From Stenopsyche tienmushanensis (lineage: Eukaryota; Arthropoda; Insecta; Trichoptera; Stenopsychidae): 64,000 bases of DNA. The first letter of the stretch is position 1. Each line of letters begins with the position of its first letter. The stretch spans positions 2,716,566 to 2,780,565 of the forward strand of contig WACJ01000514.1 of assembly GCA_008973525.1 (NCBI GenBank), given 5' to 3'. A model generated the notes under the pieces. The model was not told where the DNA came from. It saw only the letters and a program-made list of their open reading frames with translations, and made no database searches. Positions 49,800 to 62,394 of the stretch are shown in pieces. Made by a program: the position numbers and the translations under genes.

Positions 49800-50461
49800 A
49801 GCTTTCTAAATGCCCACAATTACACCGATCCATGTTTCGGACTTTGTCTCCGTCAGCGTGTGCCCATCGTCGGAGATGGTATTTTTTACGACCAAATTAC
49901 CGAAGAAAAAAATTGATGGACGTGTGAATCACGCGAGTGATTAATAAGAAATGGTTTAGTTTAATTAGTTGTTTATTGGACATAATGAAAGTGATGGGAA
50001 AACAAAAAGTGACAAAAGCTCCGCCGTAAAAGAGACTGGCCGCTCTCGATGCCGACCAAATAAATTAAAACCTCGTTGGCTCCAATTTATAACCCTTAGG
50101 CTTCCATTAAAACGAGATCGTTTGCAATTAATCACAGGATATCATAAAGATGGATTGCTTAACTTTATTTCATTTCTTGCAATCACTCGAGCGTACATCG
50201 TCTAAACTTTCGAGACTGGCAATAATACGAATCGCCAAAAATAATACGAAACACGATTATTTTATTTGTCATCCCCTTTTCAATGGCCTTCCTTTTAAAG
50301 GACGCTCATTTTCAACACAGCATGACCATAAAACGCTCTCATTATTCATAATGCTGATATCAATTCTTTTCACTATCGAAACTCACCCCCGGTCCTCCGG
50401 AGCTTACATTATCTTTCTTCTTTGGTATTTTCGCATTCTCCTGATATACCAAGGACATTTT
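49800..50461. other. GC-richer island upstream of the candidate promoter
   Basis: Plus frames of 78-104 codons (49622-49927, 49969-50205, 50150-50464) overlap one another and resemble no protein. The stretch is better explained as non-coding, possibly regulatory DNA next to the CRE/CCAAT/TATA cluster. Confidence 0.25.
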
Positions 50462-50530
50462 TGACGTCATTGGTTACAATGAGAATAACAAATGGCGTAT
50501 ATATACATGCCGACGGTTCTCAAATGCTTT
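50462..50530 (+). promoter_or_regulatory. Candidate core promoter: CRE, CCAAT box, TATA box
   Basis: A perfect CREB/ATF palindrome TGACGTCA (50462-50469) is joined directly to an inverted CCAAT box (ATTGG, 50468-50472). HMG-type cores ACAATG and AACAAATGG follow, then the TATA box TATATATAC at 50498-50506. Transcription would start near 50525-50535 on the plus strand. The next supported coding exon on that strand starts at 53295, so an intron in the 5' UTR would be needed. The order and spacing are promoter-like; use is unproven. Confidence 0.4.
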
Positions 50531-51224
50531 AAAACATTTTTCTCCGAGTCATCTTGGAATTTGGTTGAAGGATAAATTGGCTGAGTGCTTTATCGAGTGT
50601 AGGATACACCCACTGAATAATTTATCGAATTTGGATTTTTTCAACCACTATATACGGCTTTTATATATTCTTCACGATGATATATAAATAAATGGATTAC
50701 ATGTGATTGAATCAAGCCCACACTAACTATTAAGCCTCATGTATAGCGTATTCTAATGATTCTTATACTCAATCTGAAAGCTGATGAAAGAAGAGAAAGT
50801 CAATTTGTATTTATTGTTTTTTTTAGCCTAGACTCATGAAGAAGCTATGATTGAAACAACAAAAAAATATTTTTCCTTGAGACAAGGCATTTGATTATAA
50901 TATTTTTATAATGACATCTTATACAATTTCGTCCTTACATTAGTAGCCTGCTTATAACATAGTCGTTAAGTTGCTAAAAAATCGTGTTTGGCCCAAATGT
51001 TTTCGTTATTGGAGCTTTCTTCAGCAACATCTTGAGTTCTATACTATTTTTGCCACAAATCTATTAGTTTCTATTGTTAAATCTTAGCTAAGATACATCC
51101 TTATAAATGTATGGAACAAATCATTTATGAGGTTTTCTTTTAAAATACTATAGTTCTTCTTATAGGAGGGACCAATTTAAAAAAATTGACTCCAAATTTA
51201 TTTATATATTTTATGATGAAGCTT

Positions 51225-51540
51225 TTTTTTTTGTTATCCCAGATACCATTTCCATCAAATTGGCTCTACTAGTATCTTCTTTCACCGGTAATTCTTGAAT
51301 ATCCTCGACATTCACATCGTTAAAGCACTCCCCTTTTATAGACATATCAAGTTCTACTATTCAATTCACTCTGTTTTCAGCTTTTTCGATTAGAGCTACG
51401 CTTTTGTTCAAAATCCAATTCAAATATTCACTTATGCAAAAATCTTTAAATGTAGTTATGATTCCTTGATCTGTGATATTTTAATAATTTCTCAAATCAT
51501 TCAAAAAAAGTAAAATTTCCAAAACTGTCATTTAGTCAAA
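51225..51540 (-). pseudogene. Possible third Tigger/pogo transposase C-terminal relic
   Basis: On the minus strand a frame reads GIITTFKDFCISEYLNWILN, continuing KSVALIEKAENRVN, a stop, then an acidic segment IKGECFNDVNVEDIQELPVK. The TTFK..........L..IL element resembles the ATFK.YY...L...I block of Tigger proteins, and the acidic tail fits the C-terminus. Divergence is high and no terminal repeat was seen, so the assignment is tentative. Confidence 0.4.
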
Positions 51541-53254
51541 ATTACATTACAAAGTGATAAATTCATAGGTTTATTCGTTTTTATATTTTGAAGACCTTTT
51601 TACACTAAATAGTAAATTACCGCGTAAAAATATTTATATAAACATATACTTTAAGTGTATTAAACCGTATTTAATCAATCCTTTAATAACAACTTAGATA
51701 TTTGTGGATGTCGTTAAAAATATTAATTTATTATTCGCCTTAAAAGTAACAACAACAAAAAAAATAATACATTGGTAACTAGTTTTTGTGACTTTATGAT
51801 CATTTAATTTACAATCGCTTTAACTATTACTCAGTAGATTGGCACTTAGGCTATGTTTTTTTTTTCAAATAGTTAAATGCAAAATTAATTTTATAGAAGT
51901 TAAATATACAGTTTATTGATATGATTTGATTATTATACACAAATTAAACACCTAAACGGCCTTCATTGTTTAAAAAAACTAGGGTCAAAAAATATTGCCC
52001 TCGCCTATTATTACAAATGGAATTCTATCTCATTACGTGAAAATTATACGCTATGATAGCATTGTGTTATATTATTACCATCGCATTCCATTGTCGTTAT
52101 ACAATAGAAGCAAATGACAACTGAGGTGTTACTATCAAAAAGAGTTTTCATTATGGAAATGTTTTTACCGGTAAATGGGTGTTTTTATAACTGCATCTTC
52201 AGTGAAAGTGAACGCCAAACTGTTACGTTGTTGCGTTGTTTTCTTGAAAGAACCATGTGAAAAATTTTGCCCTCTCCCATAAACATTTTATTAGTGGTCT
52301 GAATTGAGGACCCCTGGGTTAGAAATGAAAGCCTTTCTCTTTTGACAATGTGTCGTAAATTAAGTAACATAATTAGTTCAGAGATGGATCTTTTGGCTGT
52401 TTCGCAGGCAGTCCCACGCCCGTCGCTATTCTAATTTGTTGCGAATCTCTCTTCTATAGATTTGATATAACCTTGCGATAAAAGCAAAGAGTTCATTTCA
52501 TAAAGCAAATTTATTTATGATAATATTGAAAGATACTGACAGCATCCAATTGTCTGGCTGCTGTGTATCAATTGATCAAATCAATAAGAGTCCAATGCGG
52601 ACAAACAGAAATTACGTATTGCTCTCGCTGTGCGGGCGTATTTTGAATCATTCTTACTTTCTTCGACGATGGATAAAAACCTCAACATCATGCTTCTTTC
52701 AATTCGCAAATAGCACATTGCATCAATGCAATCCTAAATAAAATTATTCCGCGGTGCAATTTCGTGTTATCCGCATTAAAATCTTCAAAACATCAGCACA
52801 AAGCATGCCAAATTTAACCCATTAAGCTCATATTTAATAACGGTAAACATATTTCCAATTTAAAAATTCTAGGCGATGAATAACAGATGAGGCATCTTCA
52901 GCATCGCTTATAAATAAACTGGCGTATAATTGGAACTAAATAAACCCAGATATGTCATCGTTGTCAGAATGTTGTTTCATTTCCTCTCTTAAATGCATAC
53001 ATTAATCATTACGAATTCTTCCATCGGCGTACCTAATAGATCAATTCAGCCGGCTAAATTGAAATGTTTATTTGTTCTGTTGGTGTGTTTTAAAACAAAT
53101 TACTCAAATTGTGCAATGAAAAAGATCCATTCTGCCGATGGTACACATGTTCGCGAGATCGACACGTCTGCTTGATTGATCGATCCGATGAAATGATTTT
53201 CATTTGGACGTTTTACTGGATGAAAATTAATTTGATTTTGTTTGTTTGTTGTAG
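51541..53254. other. Presumed intron or upstream DNA of the exon at 53255
   Basis: AT-rich, no supported gene. A short plus frame at 52993-53175 ends with KKIHSADGTHVREIDTSA, about 80 nt before the acceptor; it could be an upstream ORF but has no support. Confidence 0.3.
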
Positions 53255-53294
53255 GTAATGACTTGTAGAAGAGCGTAGCTCTAACAGGGTCATC

Positions 53295-53435
53295 ATGAGC
53301 AGTATAAGTCCAGGGCGCGGGGCACCGCAGAGATGCCAACTCATCTTGCAGAGATGTGTGGCCATCCAGTTGGCGAAGCCTGGAAACGCCCCTGATGACT
53401 TCTGGATGTACGATTCAGGATATCTACTCTTCCAG
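53295..53435 (+). CDS. 5' coding exon of an unidentified host gene (47 codons, partial gene)
   Basis: The exon appears to start at 53255 after a T-rich tract ending in TTGTTTGTTGTAG. Two in-frame stops (TAA, TGA) precede the ATG at 53295, so this looks like the exon with the initiator codon. Translation gives MSSISPGRGAPQRCQLILQ, continuing RCVAIQLAKPGNAPDDFW, and ends with MYDSGYLLFQ. The frame reaches a consensus donor CAG|GTAAGA with the intron from 53436, in phase 0. GC content is higher than the neighbours and the composition is protein-like. I do not recognise the family. Later acceptors (for example at 53290 or 53312) could also serve, making it an internal exon. The next exon was not found, so the following intron is long or leaves the window. 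A promoter-like cluster lies at 50462-50530. Confidence 0.5.
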
Positions 53436-56400
53436 GTAAGAAAACTTTACAACTATCATTCATACTTTTGCTTGGATATTCCTATAACACACATTGTTTC
53501 GTGGATAGTATTGTCCTCATGGCATATTTATAAGGTCAACAACTTAATATTTTTTATTGAAATAAATTATTATCAGAGCAGTGCCATCGAATGCATACAT
53601 TTACCTTGTCATGAGCTCAATATCAAAAGAAAGCATTTAACCTTCGAGCTTTTTTATTTACGATCATTCACCCTACAGGCTAACATTATGAAAACATTGA
53701 ATAATTGTATTCACAACTTCCTTCGTTTGTTAAATTAGAGTATTTCACACATATTTTGATTATCTCTATATTGTGATATATTCATAGATCGTACTCAGAT
53801 TAACCCTATAAGAGAGATATGTATACATTTTACTCAAAGTTTATAATTCTGTTCATTGAGCTTAATTTATAGAAAAGCTGTATCTATTTCATTTGATATG
53901 ATTTTTTATGTGTTTTCCTGTGTAAGCTTTTGATATTCAAAGTCAACACTTTGTACATCATTTATAATTTAATTTCGAGTTATGTTGCTTCTTATCTTCT
54001 TTATATCCTCTTCATAAAGGAGGAAACCACATCAGATAGTTCGAAAAATTGATATTTTTTTTATTTTATAAATTATTAGTAAACCTATTCAATAATATGT
54101 TAAAACCACTTTTTTACAACTTTGGTACAAACTTTGGCTCATAAATGTATTAATCAATTGTTGTAAAAAATTATACGAAGATTTTTTATTTGATTACAAT
54201 TAAGAATAACTAAATTTTGGGTTAATATTATTGTTTAAAGTATGTTTTTTATTGCAAGAAAGGTGCAAAAAATAGGTAAAAAATCGAACTATTTTTTCAA
54301 ACAAGTTTTTTAAAATTTCATCTATCGAAACTTAGTTCACCGATTTATAAATTATGTTGCAAATAAAATTGAAATTTTAAATTGATTTCAAATAAAAAAA
54401 ATGTGATTTGCACATTGCACTAAAGCAGTAAACTCTGATGGCCACCTTCCATGGAAAGCACCTTATAACTCAATTATTTCCGGCGGAAAGGACTCAAAAA
54501 AATCCAAATGTAATTCAAAATATTATCTAAGCTTAAACAAGTTTTAATTATTCCTTCCCTGTTAAAAAAATTACGAAAAACGCTAAAAAAATCAACCTCT
54601 TAATGTGGTTTTCTTCCTTAATATACATCTAGCCATTATTTACAGCCCTGTAAAATTAAACCTGTATTTTGTAGATTCAAAATATTATTATTATAATAGT
54701 AACATCTTACCATCGTTTGACTGTCTTTTAAATACTATAAATAATGTTATTTAAAAGCACAAATTTTAATTATTTGCCCTCAAATGTGGCGATTGCTCCT
54801 CTTAAGAAAGACCTATATCATTTATACCCAAACATAAATATATTAAGCGGGGTGAATATTTTGATTAATTTTATAGATTTAAAGGAATATCTTTTCAACT
54901 ATAAAAATATTTTACTCTAAGAGAAGACAAATTCATAAAGACATTTTAGTCGAAATTCCTTAAAATACATATTCTTTTCATACTGTTTTAATTGTTTTCT
55001 GAGACCCTTAAGCTTTAATATGCTAATCATGTCAATGGTTATACTTATGTATTTCATCTATGGTTATTTATAACATCTTTATCAATATCGTTCGTGCTTT
55101 TTTATGATTTTTGAAAAAATTCTCCTCTCTAATACAGATAGTTAAATACTACTCAACAAAATCAAATTTACAATATGATTATTCCGATTAGATATCCATC
55201 AGAGGATTGTCATTCTAAAAGTGTAAATTTTTTACTAGAAAATTTGACATATATTTAAAGCTTTTGTGCTTTAAATCATGATCAGATTTGAATAATGAAT
55301 TCTGTCTGAATGAAGAATTTATCTGTATATAATAACAGAGCATTAGTTAATGATGAAGATTCATTGTGGTGCGTTGTTTTTACCATATTTGATTATTTTC
55401 TCCGCAAATTGTTTGGGGCATTCGTCATAAGAAGTGACAACCAATTTGTATATATCAGGATCAGAATCTCGAGACCGCCTCTCATTTCCATCTCCATCAA
55501 TCAACTCAACAAATGATATTTCACATGACGGACTCGTACATCTCAACAAGTCTAGAAAACATGTCTGGCGGATTTATCATCGGCCTAATGGCATCTCTGA
55601 CCCATCCCAATAAGTATCGTTTCCGCATCTCTTACGTTTTCACGGAGTGCTTTCCACGTGGCCCCTGCTTGACCTGCATTACACGTAACCTGTATTTTCC
55701 GGCACGAGCGCTTCATAAATCAAAAATACTTGCGAAATAGTTCACAACTCTGCCTCTGGACGATCATTAAATCAAAAACTGACAGATTCATCTGCCGTTG
55801 GATTGATGGAAAAAATCACATAATTACGCCTCCCGCTGTGCCGAAGGTCGGCCAAATGGCCAATTTTCAACGAACATGATCGGTTAAGAGTGATGAACTA
55901 TTATGTTATGAAATTATAGGCTCAGATCTCACAATTGACCAATGACCTAGTGATATATATATTTTTTTAATAATGACGCCTTTGCACATGTTACCGCGTC
56001 TGCGAATACATAACATAAGTGATTATTGCATATTCTATTTGTATTGTGTTTAAACAATGCATTGTTTCATATTTGACCCTTATGCTTATGCCATATTTTA
56101 ACATATTCATGCGATTCAGATAACCTTGTGACACTTATATTGCACAAAATTGCAACCAACCTTAATTAAAATTCATTCACAATGCACTCAGAATTATTAT
56201 CACATGAATAACCATTTTAATACACTCTTTAAGGGACCACGTTTTATATGTAAGAAAATTGAACGTGATAAAACTTTGAATATATACGCTTAACATCCTG
56301 ACTACAAACCATAACCAATATATATTTTATATGCATTTTTCTATCCTTAAAGTAATGATAAAACAAGAACATTTTAAAATATTTAGCATTTCACCAGATC

Positions 56401-58393
56401 AAGTGTTACTATTTTCACTCCATTATAGCCGTCAAATCACTGAACATGTTTCAATTTATTATATTTTCAATAAATTATAGAAATAATTTTATTAATAACT
56501 TATCGTACCATTCATTTTTTAATGGTACTAGCAACGCAAAACGAACCAAAACTTCCATTGAAATAATATACAAAATCCTCTGCAGCATATTGCGTCGTAT
56601 CAAATTGGTTTAAATTTCCCTAGAAAACACTGAGAATCAAGAAGATTTTCTCGGCAAATTCTCATGAATAAAATTCATCTTCAGAGCATCAGACATACGC
56701 TTTTCATATAAAGACGCTTGTTATCTGGAATGTTGACTTTTTGTAGTGCATAACCATAAAGGCGTTTACCTCATTTGTCTGGCTGAATAAGATCAAAACT
56801 TCAGAGGGTGGGCCCCCTCGATGTCTCTTATTTTTTGCCTGAGGCGATTTGAACCCTTCATCGTCAGACGTAGACTTCAATGCTGCACGAAAATCATAAA
56901 ATAATATTAATTCGTAGTTATAAAGGGTCACGATTTTAGATTGGATTGACTTAGAGATTTTAGATTGCGAATATTTTCGTTTAATGTTTTTTTTTAATGA
57001 GATTGTTCACTATTAGTATTTTTAAAATCAAGATTGTATAATATTAATATTTATATAATAACCATTGATTGGATTGAGACTGGTTTATTATGAAGTAACA
57101 TATGATAGATAAAATGCACGTATGAACGATTCCATTAAATGCCTTTAGGTCTTAATTCAAAGTCTGTTTTAGAACAACGTTGCATTTAATGCAGATTAAT
57201 TACGCCATTTGATTTCCACGGCAAGTTAAATGGTTAATTGGCGAAAGGACTAGGTGAGTGGTTGTTGATTGCTTTAAATAATATAAAAAGACATGCATGT
57301 TGTAATTTGTTCAATGTGTTTGCCAAAAGAACAAACCTTACACAATGTTACCATCAATTTTTGCAGCTTTTAGGCCATTTATTACATCAGATGTAAGATC
57401 TAAGGTTTCATTTGTTTGCATTGCAAATTCTCACACGTCTCCCATGCAGAATGACAATAACGAGGTGCTATAATCGCGATTATGCCACTCTTGCGGTTGT
57501 CGACCTTTTTACTCGAAAATAATTGTAGTTTAATCTTAAAACGGGAGGAAATTGTTTCATACCATTAATATAATCACCACACCGGATCTCCTCTTTCTCT
57601 GCGTTACCTTCGAGCAATTTTTCGCCGGAAATTGATCATCTAATACGTCGCCGGCGAGGAAGTAATCCTCTGATGATGGCGAGGAATAATCACAAATTTG
57701 GCTCTAATCGCCTCTCGACAATGGTATCGCGCCAATTCTGCCACTCAACTGCTCATGTCGAACCAATTATAAATATTCGATGAAAAAATGTATCAATTTG
57801 TCTTTTGTGTTAGGTTCGTTCGCCTCTGGGAAGAAGTTGAGCTTGGCGGCTTTCTCGTGTGATAACTGTCGCTAATGGCCTTTTACGTTAACACTTCATC
57901 AACGGATTGTTGAAATGAACGACACATTAAGCTCCTATCATTATTTTTAATTGAATAATCAAAACTAAATTTCTTCAGACTGTACATTTGTAAGTTTAGA
58001 TTTCTTTTTAGATCAATAGAAAATTAGTACAACGGGTATTATTGATACAATACAGTGTACATTCCATTGCTATAATAAAATTTAATGGTTGTTTTTGATT
58101 TCTAATTAAGCATTCATCATGGTAAATATGGACAGTAATTAAAAAAAATTATTACCAACATTTTTAACCTTTCTTTGCATAACATAATAGTTGCTAGTTG
58201 AAATAGTTGATTTAGTAAACTGTTCATTAAATTTCGACAATTCAAATACATTAGCATATTTTACAGTTCTCAGTTATATTATGCCTTTTTCCAGAATAGA
58301 TATCATTCATTAATGGATTTTGGAAAGAGCTAGAGTGCCTGGCAAATATACTTCATAACTCAATTTAAATTCATTATTTAAGTAGTTCCATTA
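53436..58393. other. Presumed intron or intergenic DNA
   Basis: AT-rich, no further plus-strand exon recognised. A continuing frame beyond the donor to 53738 is rich in hydrophobic and rare residues and is read as intron. A GC-rich patch 57560-57910 lacks coherent frames and may be regulatory. A fragmentary minus-strand frame set at 55361-55680 is unconvincing. Confidence 0.3.
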
Positions 58394-58675
58394 TCAGAAA
58401 GAGTTGAATTTATTTTTTGAATATGGGTCAAAATTCGAAGGCCATTTTATTTTTAAATCTGAAGTAAAATCTTCAAAACATTTCTGCAATCTTAAAACCT
58501 CATTTTCAAATTGGTCATATAGGAATTTATGGTGAATCTTTGTAATAATGCTTGAAGGTATGGATGCAAAATTATCTGAATTATCTTCTCCTATTAGGCC
58601 TTGATAAAAATAGTTTGTAACTTTAAAAGCAAATATATTTTCCTGTTGGATACATAGTACTCGCTGGTACTGACA
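58394..58675 (-). pseudogene. 93-codon open frame without ATG, unknown coding remnant
   Basis: On the minus strand the frame opens after a TAG (58678-58676) with CQYQRVLCIQQENIFAFK, continues VTNYFYQGLIGEDNSDNF and ends KWPSNFDPYSKNKFNSF before TGA. There is no Met at all. In such AT-rich DNA 93 sense codons in a row are unlikely by chance, and the residue mix is protein-like. The same frame continues upstream beyond the TAG for another 32 codons (ADLLICFNLDSLKTSFLGRL within it) to a second TAG near 58775. The simplest reading is a decaying ORF with two nonsense codons. Alternatively the TAG is part of an acceptor (CTTTCTTCACCTGACCTAG) and this is a terminal exon. The family is not recognised. 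Confidence 0.4.
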
Positions 58676-58799
58676 CTAGGTCAGGTGAAGAAAGACCTCG
58701 TATAAACGACCTAGGAATGAAGTTTTCAAGCTGTCAAGATTAAAACAGATTAACAAGTCAGCACTACTGCACTACAATATTGCTTCCGAGACAACCTTG

Positions 58800-59902
58800 T
58801 TTGTTTATGAAATATTGTCAGAGTCTTTTCAAAGAATTTCAAGCAGGAAAAATGAGAAAATATTAATAAAGGACAAACATAGTAATAAACAACATAAATT
58901 TACAGTTTGAGATTGAGATATACAACTATTTATCATAATGCATTCTCTCAAATCATATACATAAATTAATTTGATTATTCAAATATGTTAAGCTATTTTT
59001 ATGTTTAATGAAAGCCAGAATCGAAAGATCTAATCAAACCTTGTATATTTTTATGGAAAAAAACCACTGATCTGTTCTACTAGATATTGATAAAACGATT
59101 TATAGTTGAATTTAAAATGTACCCTTTTCAGAAGAACGACCAAAATTCTATTAAAAATGTACATAAATTTAGAAAATGGGATCATTTTTTGTATTACAAA
59201 AATCATTTCTATTCATTCATTTCTTAATATAAATACAATATTGTGGTTTTTAATAGTATTTTCAAATTGCAGAAATAGTTTTAAAATGCATAGAATTTTA
59301 TGAAGGCATATATTGATTGAATATAAACAAATTAAAGAATATTGTTTTATAGAATCATCTTTAAACTTGATATCTGTGTTAAATTTCAGGAATATGGTAA
59401 TGAAGATGTAGCATATTTTAATTTTAATTAGAATATCATTTTTTTTTTTTTAGTTATCTTTAACTCTTGGTATAGTGATTCAGATCCTGGACTCTTAATG
59501 TGTTAATATTTCTAATCATTCATCCAAAATCTACACACTAGAAGCAGGTTTACTCTGATTTCCTAGATCTAGAAAAATAAAATAAAAGATCACTTACTTG
59601 TGTTAACGAATATGATATCCTTAAAAAAAAAATTTTTCACTCGCTGGTTACTGCGATAAATTATGACCCGAACAGGTTCTTCCATTGTTATAACCAAAAG
59701 ATGTTCCAAATATTTTTTTTATTATAAAAATTTAATTTCTTTTCATAAACAACTTCTTAAAAGTTTTAGAATTCCTTTAAAAATTAAAATATACTGAAAT
59801 ATTTTATATAAAAATTATGAGCTATTATCAATAATTTGAAAGAATCGCCAAGCCAAAAAACACTTTGCTTGGCGATCTATGAATATATGTATTTTTTAAT
59901 AT
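58800..59902. other. AT-rich non-coding DNA
   Basis: Nothing recognised; frames up to 65 codons without features. Confidence 0.35.
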
Positions 59903-60100
59903 ATGGACCAAAGTAATGCTTTTCTGCCCACTTCTACTCCATCATCTTACCTTGATTTGTTATACAGACAATCTGAATTTAAAGATGATCCAAAATTTAT
60001 ATTGCCTGGTGATAGTGTGTGGTATTCAAAGAAACGGCCGTCAATCAAAAGAAATCTTGTAATCCATAAGCACAATCAAAGCGTTGAAAAGAAGCAATAA
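59903..60100 (+). CDS. Small open frame of 65 codons, function unknown
   Basis: It starts with ATG at 59903, two codons after an in-frame TAA, and ends with TAA. The peptide begins MDQSNAFLPTSTPSSYLDLL and has a charged middle with FILPGDSVWYSKKRPSIKR. The composition is more protein-like than other chance frames here. There is no domain, signal peptide or membrane segment, and no clear splice site. It could be a small gene, a transposon fragment or chance. Confidence 0.2.
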   Translation: MDQSNAFLPTSTPSSYLDLLYRQSEFKDDPKFILPGDSVWYSKKRPSIKRNLVIHKHNQSVEKKQ

Positions 60101-60179
60101 ACATGAATTTCTCAAATTCTGTTTCGCATTCATCTGCTGTATTCATTTTCCGGATGCTAATGGATAGCATCTCCATACT

Positions 60180-60720
60180 TAGCAGACGCCACAAATTTGA
60201 TTAGACAGATCATTACCGATGTAAGATCTGTTATCGCCGGTCCGGTAATCTATCGGTTGCCATTGTTGTAGCCTTTCTTCCTATCTCGGTCCATTACATT
60301 TTGCCTTTGTTGCTTTTGCATTGTCCAAGGTAATGTTCTCTCGGCCAAAAAGTCCGATGCGCGGTCACGTAGCTTTCTTACAAAGACTTTTCTGCACGAC
60401 CATTGTTTCCCATGTGCCGTGTTTTAGGATCGTTCCATGATTGACGACTTCAATTATCCACGGCTTGAATAGTTCAGTAATACAAATTTTATGACACTTC
60501 GCCGCCTCTCGGCGTTTTTTGCCGACCACAATTGCGATGATTGCCCTCGGTCAGCGTGCAGAGCTTTGAGAGAATTGTATCTGCATACAAAATTTTCACT
60601 TTCTGGCGAGTTGCCATCGTTAATTCCAATCAACATAATCTAAATCATTCTTCGCCGTTTCCTTAATAAATCTTGTTTAAATTCTAGAGATATCTTGGGT
60701 CGTTTCGGTTTCGATTTCAT
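60180..60720. promoter_or_regulatory. GC-rich non-coding island with clustered SOX-type motifs
   Basis: Three CATTGT cores (60261-60266, 60319-60324, 60401-60406), the reverse of the SOX/HMG core ACAATG, lie within about 150 bp in one orientation. No coherent open frame spans the island. An enhancer role is inferred. Confidence 0.25.
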
Positions 60721-62242
60721 AGTTACACTGATATAAATTGTATTGAGTTTGACATTAACTGGAAAATAGATTACAAACACTCGATTATTTTTAGAAAAGA
60801 CATCAAGTCATGGGCGTTTGATGTCTATGATTTAAGCGCCAAACTAACACAGAATGCTCTATAATTTGCATATCGGAATTTCAATATTTGAGAAGCACAT
60901 TATGATAATTTCAGGGCGCAATGAAAGTCAATTCAACAAATGCTTTCATATAAACTTGGAAGTGCACAGATTTGTGTCAATCACCATATTACAATAACAC
61001 CTTGAGGCGTCTGCGCCTACGATTTAGAATCCGTTTTTATCTCAAGCAAAAGGTTAACTAGTACAACAGAAGAGAACAATCAGTGGCTATAAAAATTTCA
61101 CTTAAGAGGAAGTATGCCAAGATGATGCACATTTAGCATTATTATATTCCGCCACAAATCGTATGAACTTGATGCATCGAACCTGCAATGAATATAAACG
61201 CAGTCGTATTGCGGTTGCATTTTATTCAATTTAATAACGAAACTTTCATTTTGCATCATAAAGGAGACTTTCAATTTAGATGTTCACAATTTAAAATATA
61301 TAAAGCATATTAATTTCAAACCGAGTTTAGAGCTCATAGAATTAATCTGTTAATTTAATGGCGTGATTGGCGATTTTAAAAATTCATTATTTTCAACAGA
61401 AATACTCGATTATTATGAAATTTGACCCCAATTTCCGCACAATCCTGCCATAATATTCACCTTGGCGTGATTTTTAACGGCCCTATTCGGTAATACGTTT
61501 CGTAAAAATGTTTTGACACGTGCTGGAAGCTCGAATCGTGCACGTGAAGTATGCAACTCGATATGGAGAGATCAATTAAAACGACCCTCCCAACATAGGG
61601 ATAATCATCTCTTTCGAGTGCTTTTAGAGCTAATCCCCATATTTATTTCGAAATTGAGGACTAAATTGATTAGGACGAGGAAGTGCATTTGTCAGGATTC
61701 ACACGTGGGAATTTATATATATATAGCTTTTATTATTGCTTAGAACACCCTCAAGGACATGAGCTTTCATGACCGTGCATAAAAGAGCGTTAAGGGTTGA
61801 AATTAATTAAAACCAGTATTTCACTTGAATAAAACAAATTTTAAAAGCGAGGGAATTCACTGACGAACAATGATCTCACCACCGAGGTTGTAAGCCAAAG
61901 AACGTGTTATTTTGAGACTTTTACTGCAACATTATTCATGAAATGGGATGTAAAATCCGTCTTGAAATTTTACGATGAAGTTTCATAAAAGTTAATATCT
62001 AAGTTTGCATAAAATATATTAAAGACGCTCATACTTGAACATGCAAAGAAATGTTAATATTCTGCAAATTACACCTAAGAAACACAACAACCTATTTATT
62101 CATGAGTTTTCATCCACAGCTTAATAAGGTTTAAAACAAAAAAATAACTATTCAAGAACCAAGCTATTTAGAACTTCTTCATGTACATGGACCGACATTT
62201 TTTTTTGTGAGGGATTTTTTAATGTTTCACACACATAGATCA
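60721..62242. other. AT-rich non-coding DNA
   Basis: No gene recognised; the frame at 61513-61743 is unremarkable. Confidence 0.35.
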
Positions 62243-62278
62243 TATATCTTAAGTGTTAGGATTGTTGAAATAGATTTT
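62243..62278 (+). repeat. 36-bp dispersed repeat, copy 2
   Basis: It contains GATTGTTGAAATAGATTTT and matches 6433-6468 at 31 of 36 positions. Confidence 0.6.
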
Positions 62279-62309
62279 TTTTGACATTTTGAAAAACTTT
62301 TTGTCCCCC

Positions 62310-62394
62310 ATTCCGTGGCTTGCACGGTCTCCAGATCTGACACCACTGGATTTCTTTGTCTGGAGCCTTATTCCGTGGCTCGCACGGTCTCTAT
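62310..62394 (+). pseudogene. DDE-transposase C-terminal fragment, tandemly repeated
   Basis: The plus strand reads PWLARSPDLTPLDFFVWS, the block with the third catalytic Asp of an IS630/Tc1/mariner-superfamily transposase. A second partial copy begins exactly 60 bp later (ATTCCGTGGCTCGCACGGTC) and breaks off at about 62394. It is kin to the fragment at 6621-6729, which is also doubled. No flanking transposase domains were seen, so this is a relic. Confidence 0.6.

Noticed and set aside
53436..53738. Continuation of the 53295 frame beyond the donor
   Set aside because: Composition drops to AT-rich with rare residues right after a consensus GTAAGA donor, so it is read as intron.
55361..55680. 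Minus-strand frames with KRYLLGWVRDAIRP and SCEISFVELIDGDGNERR
   Set aside because: They look somewhat protein-like but need a frame change and a stop bypass, the longer one starts with TTG, and I see no family or good splice pair.
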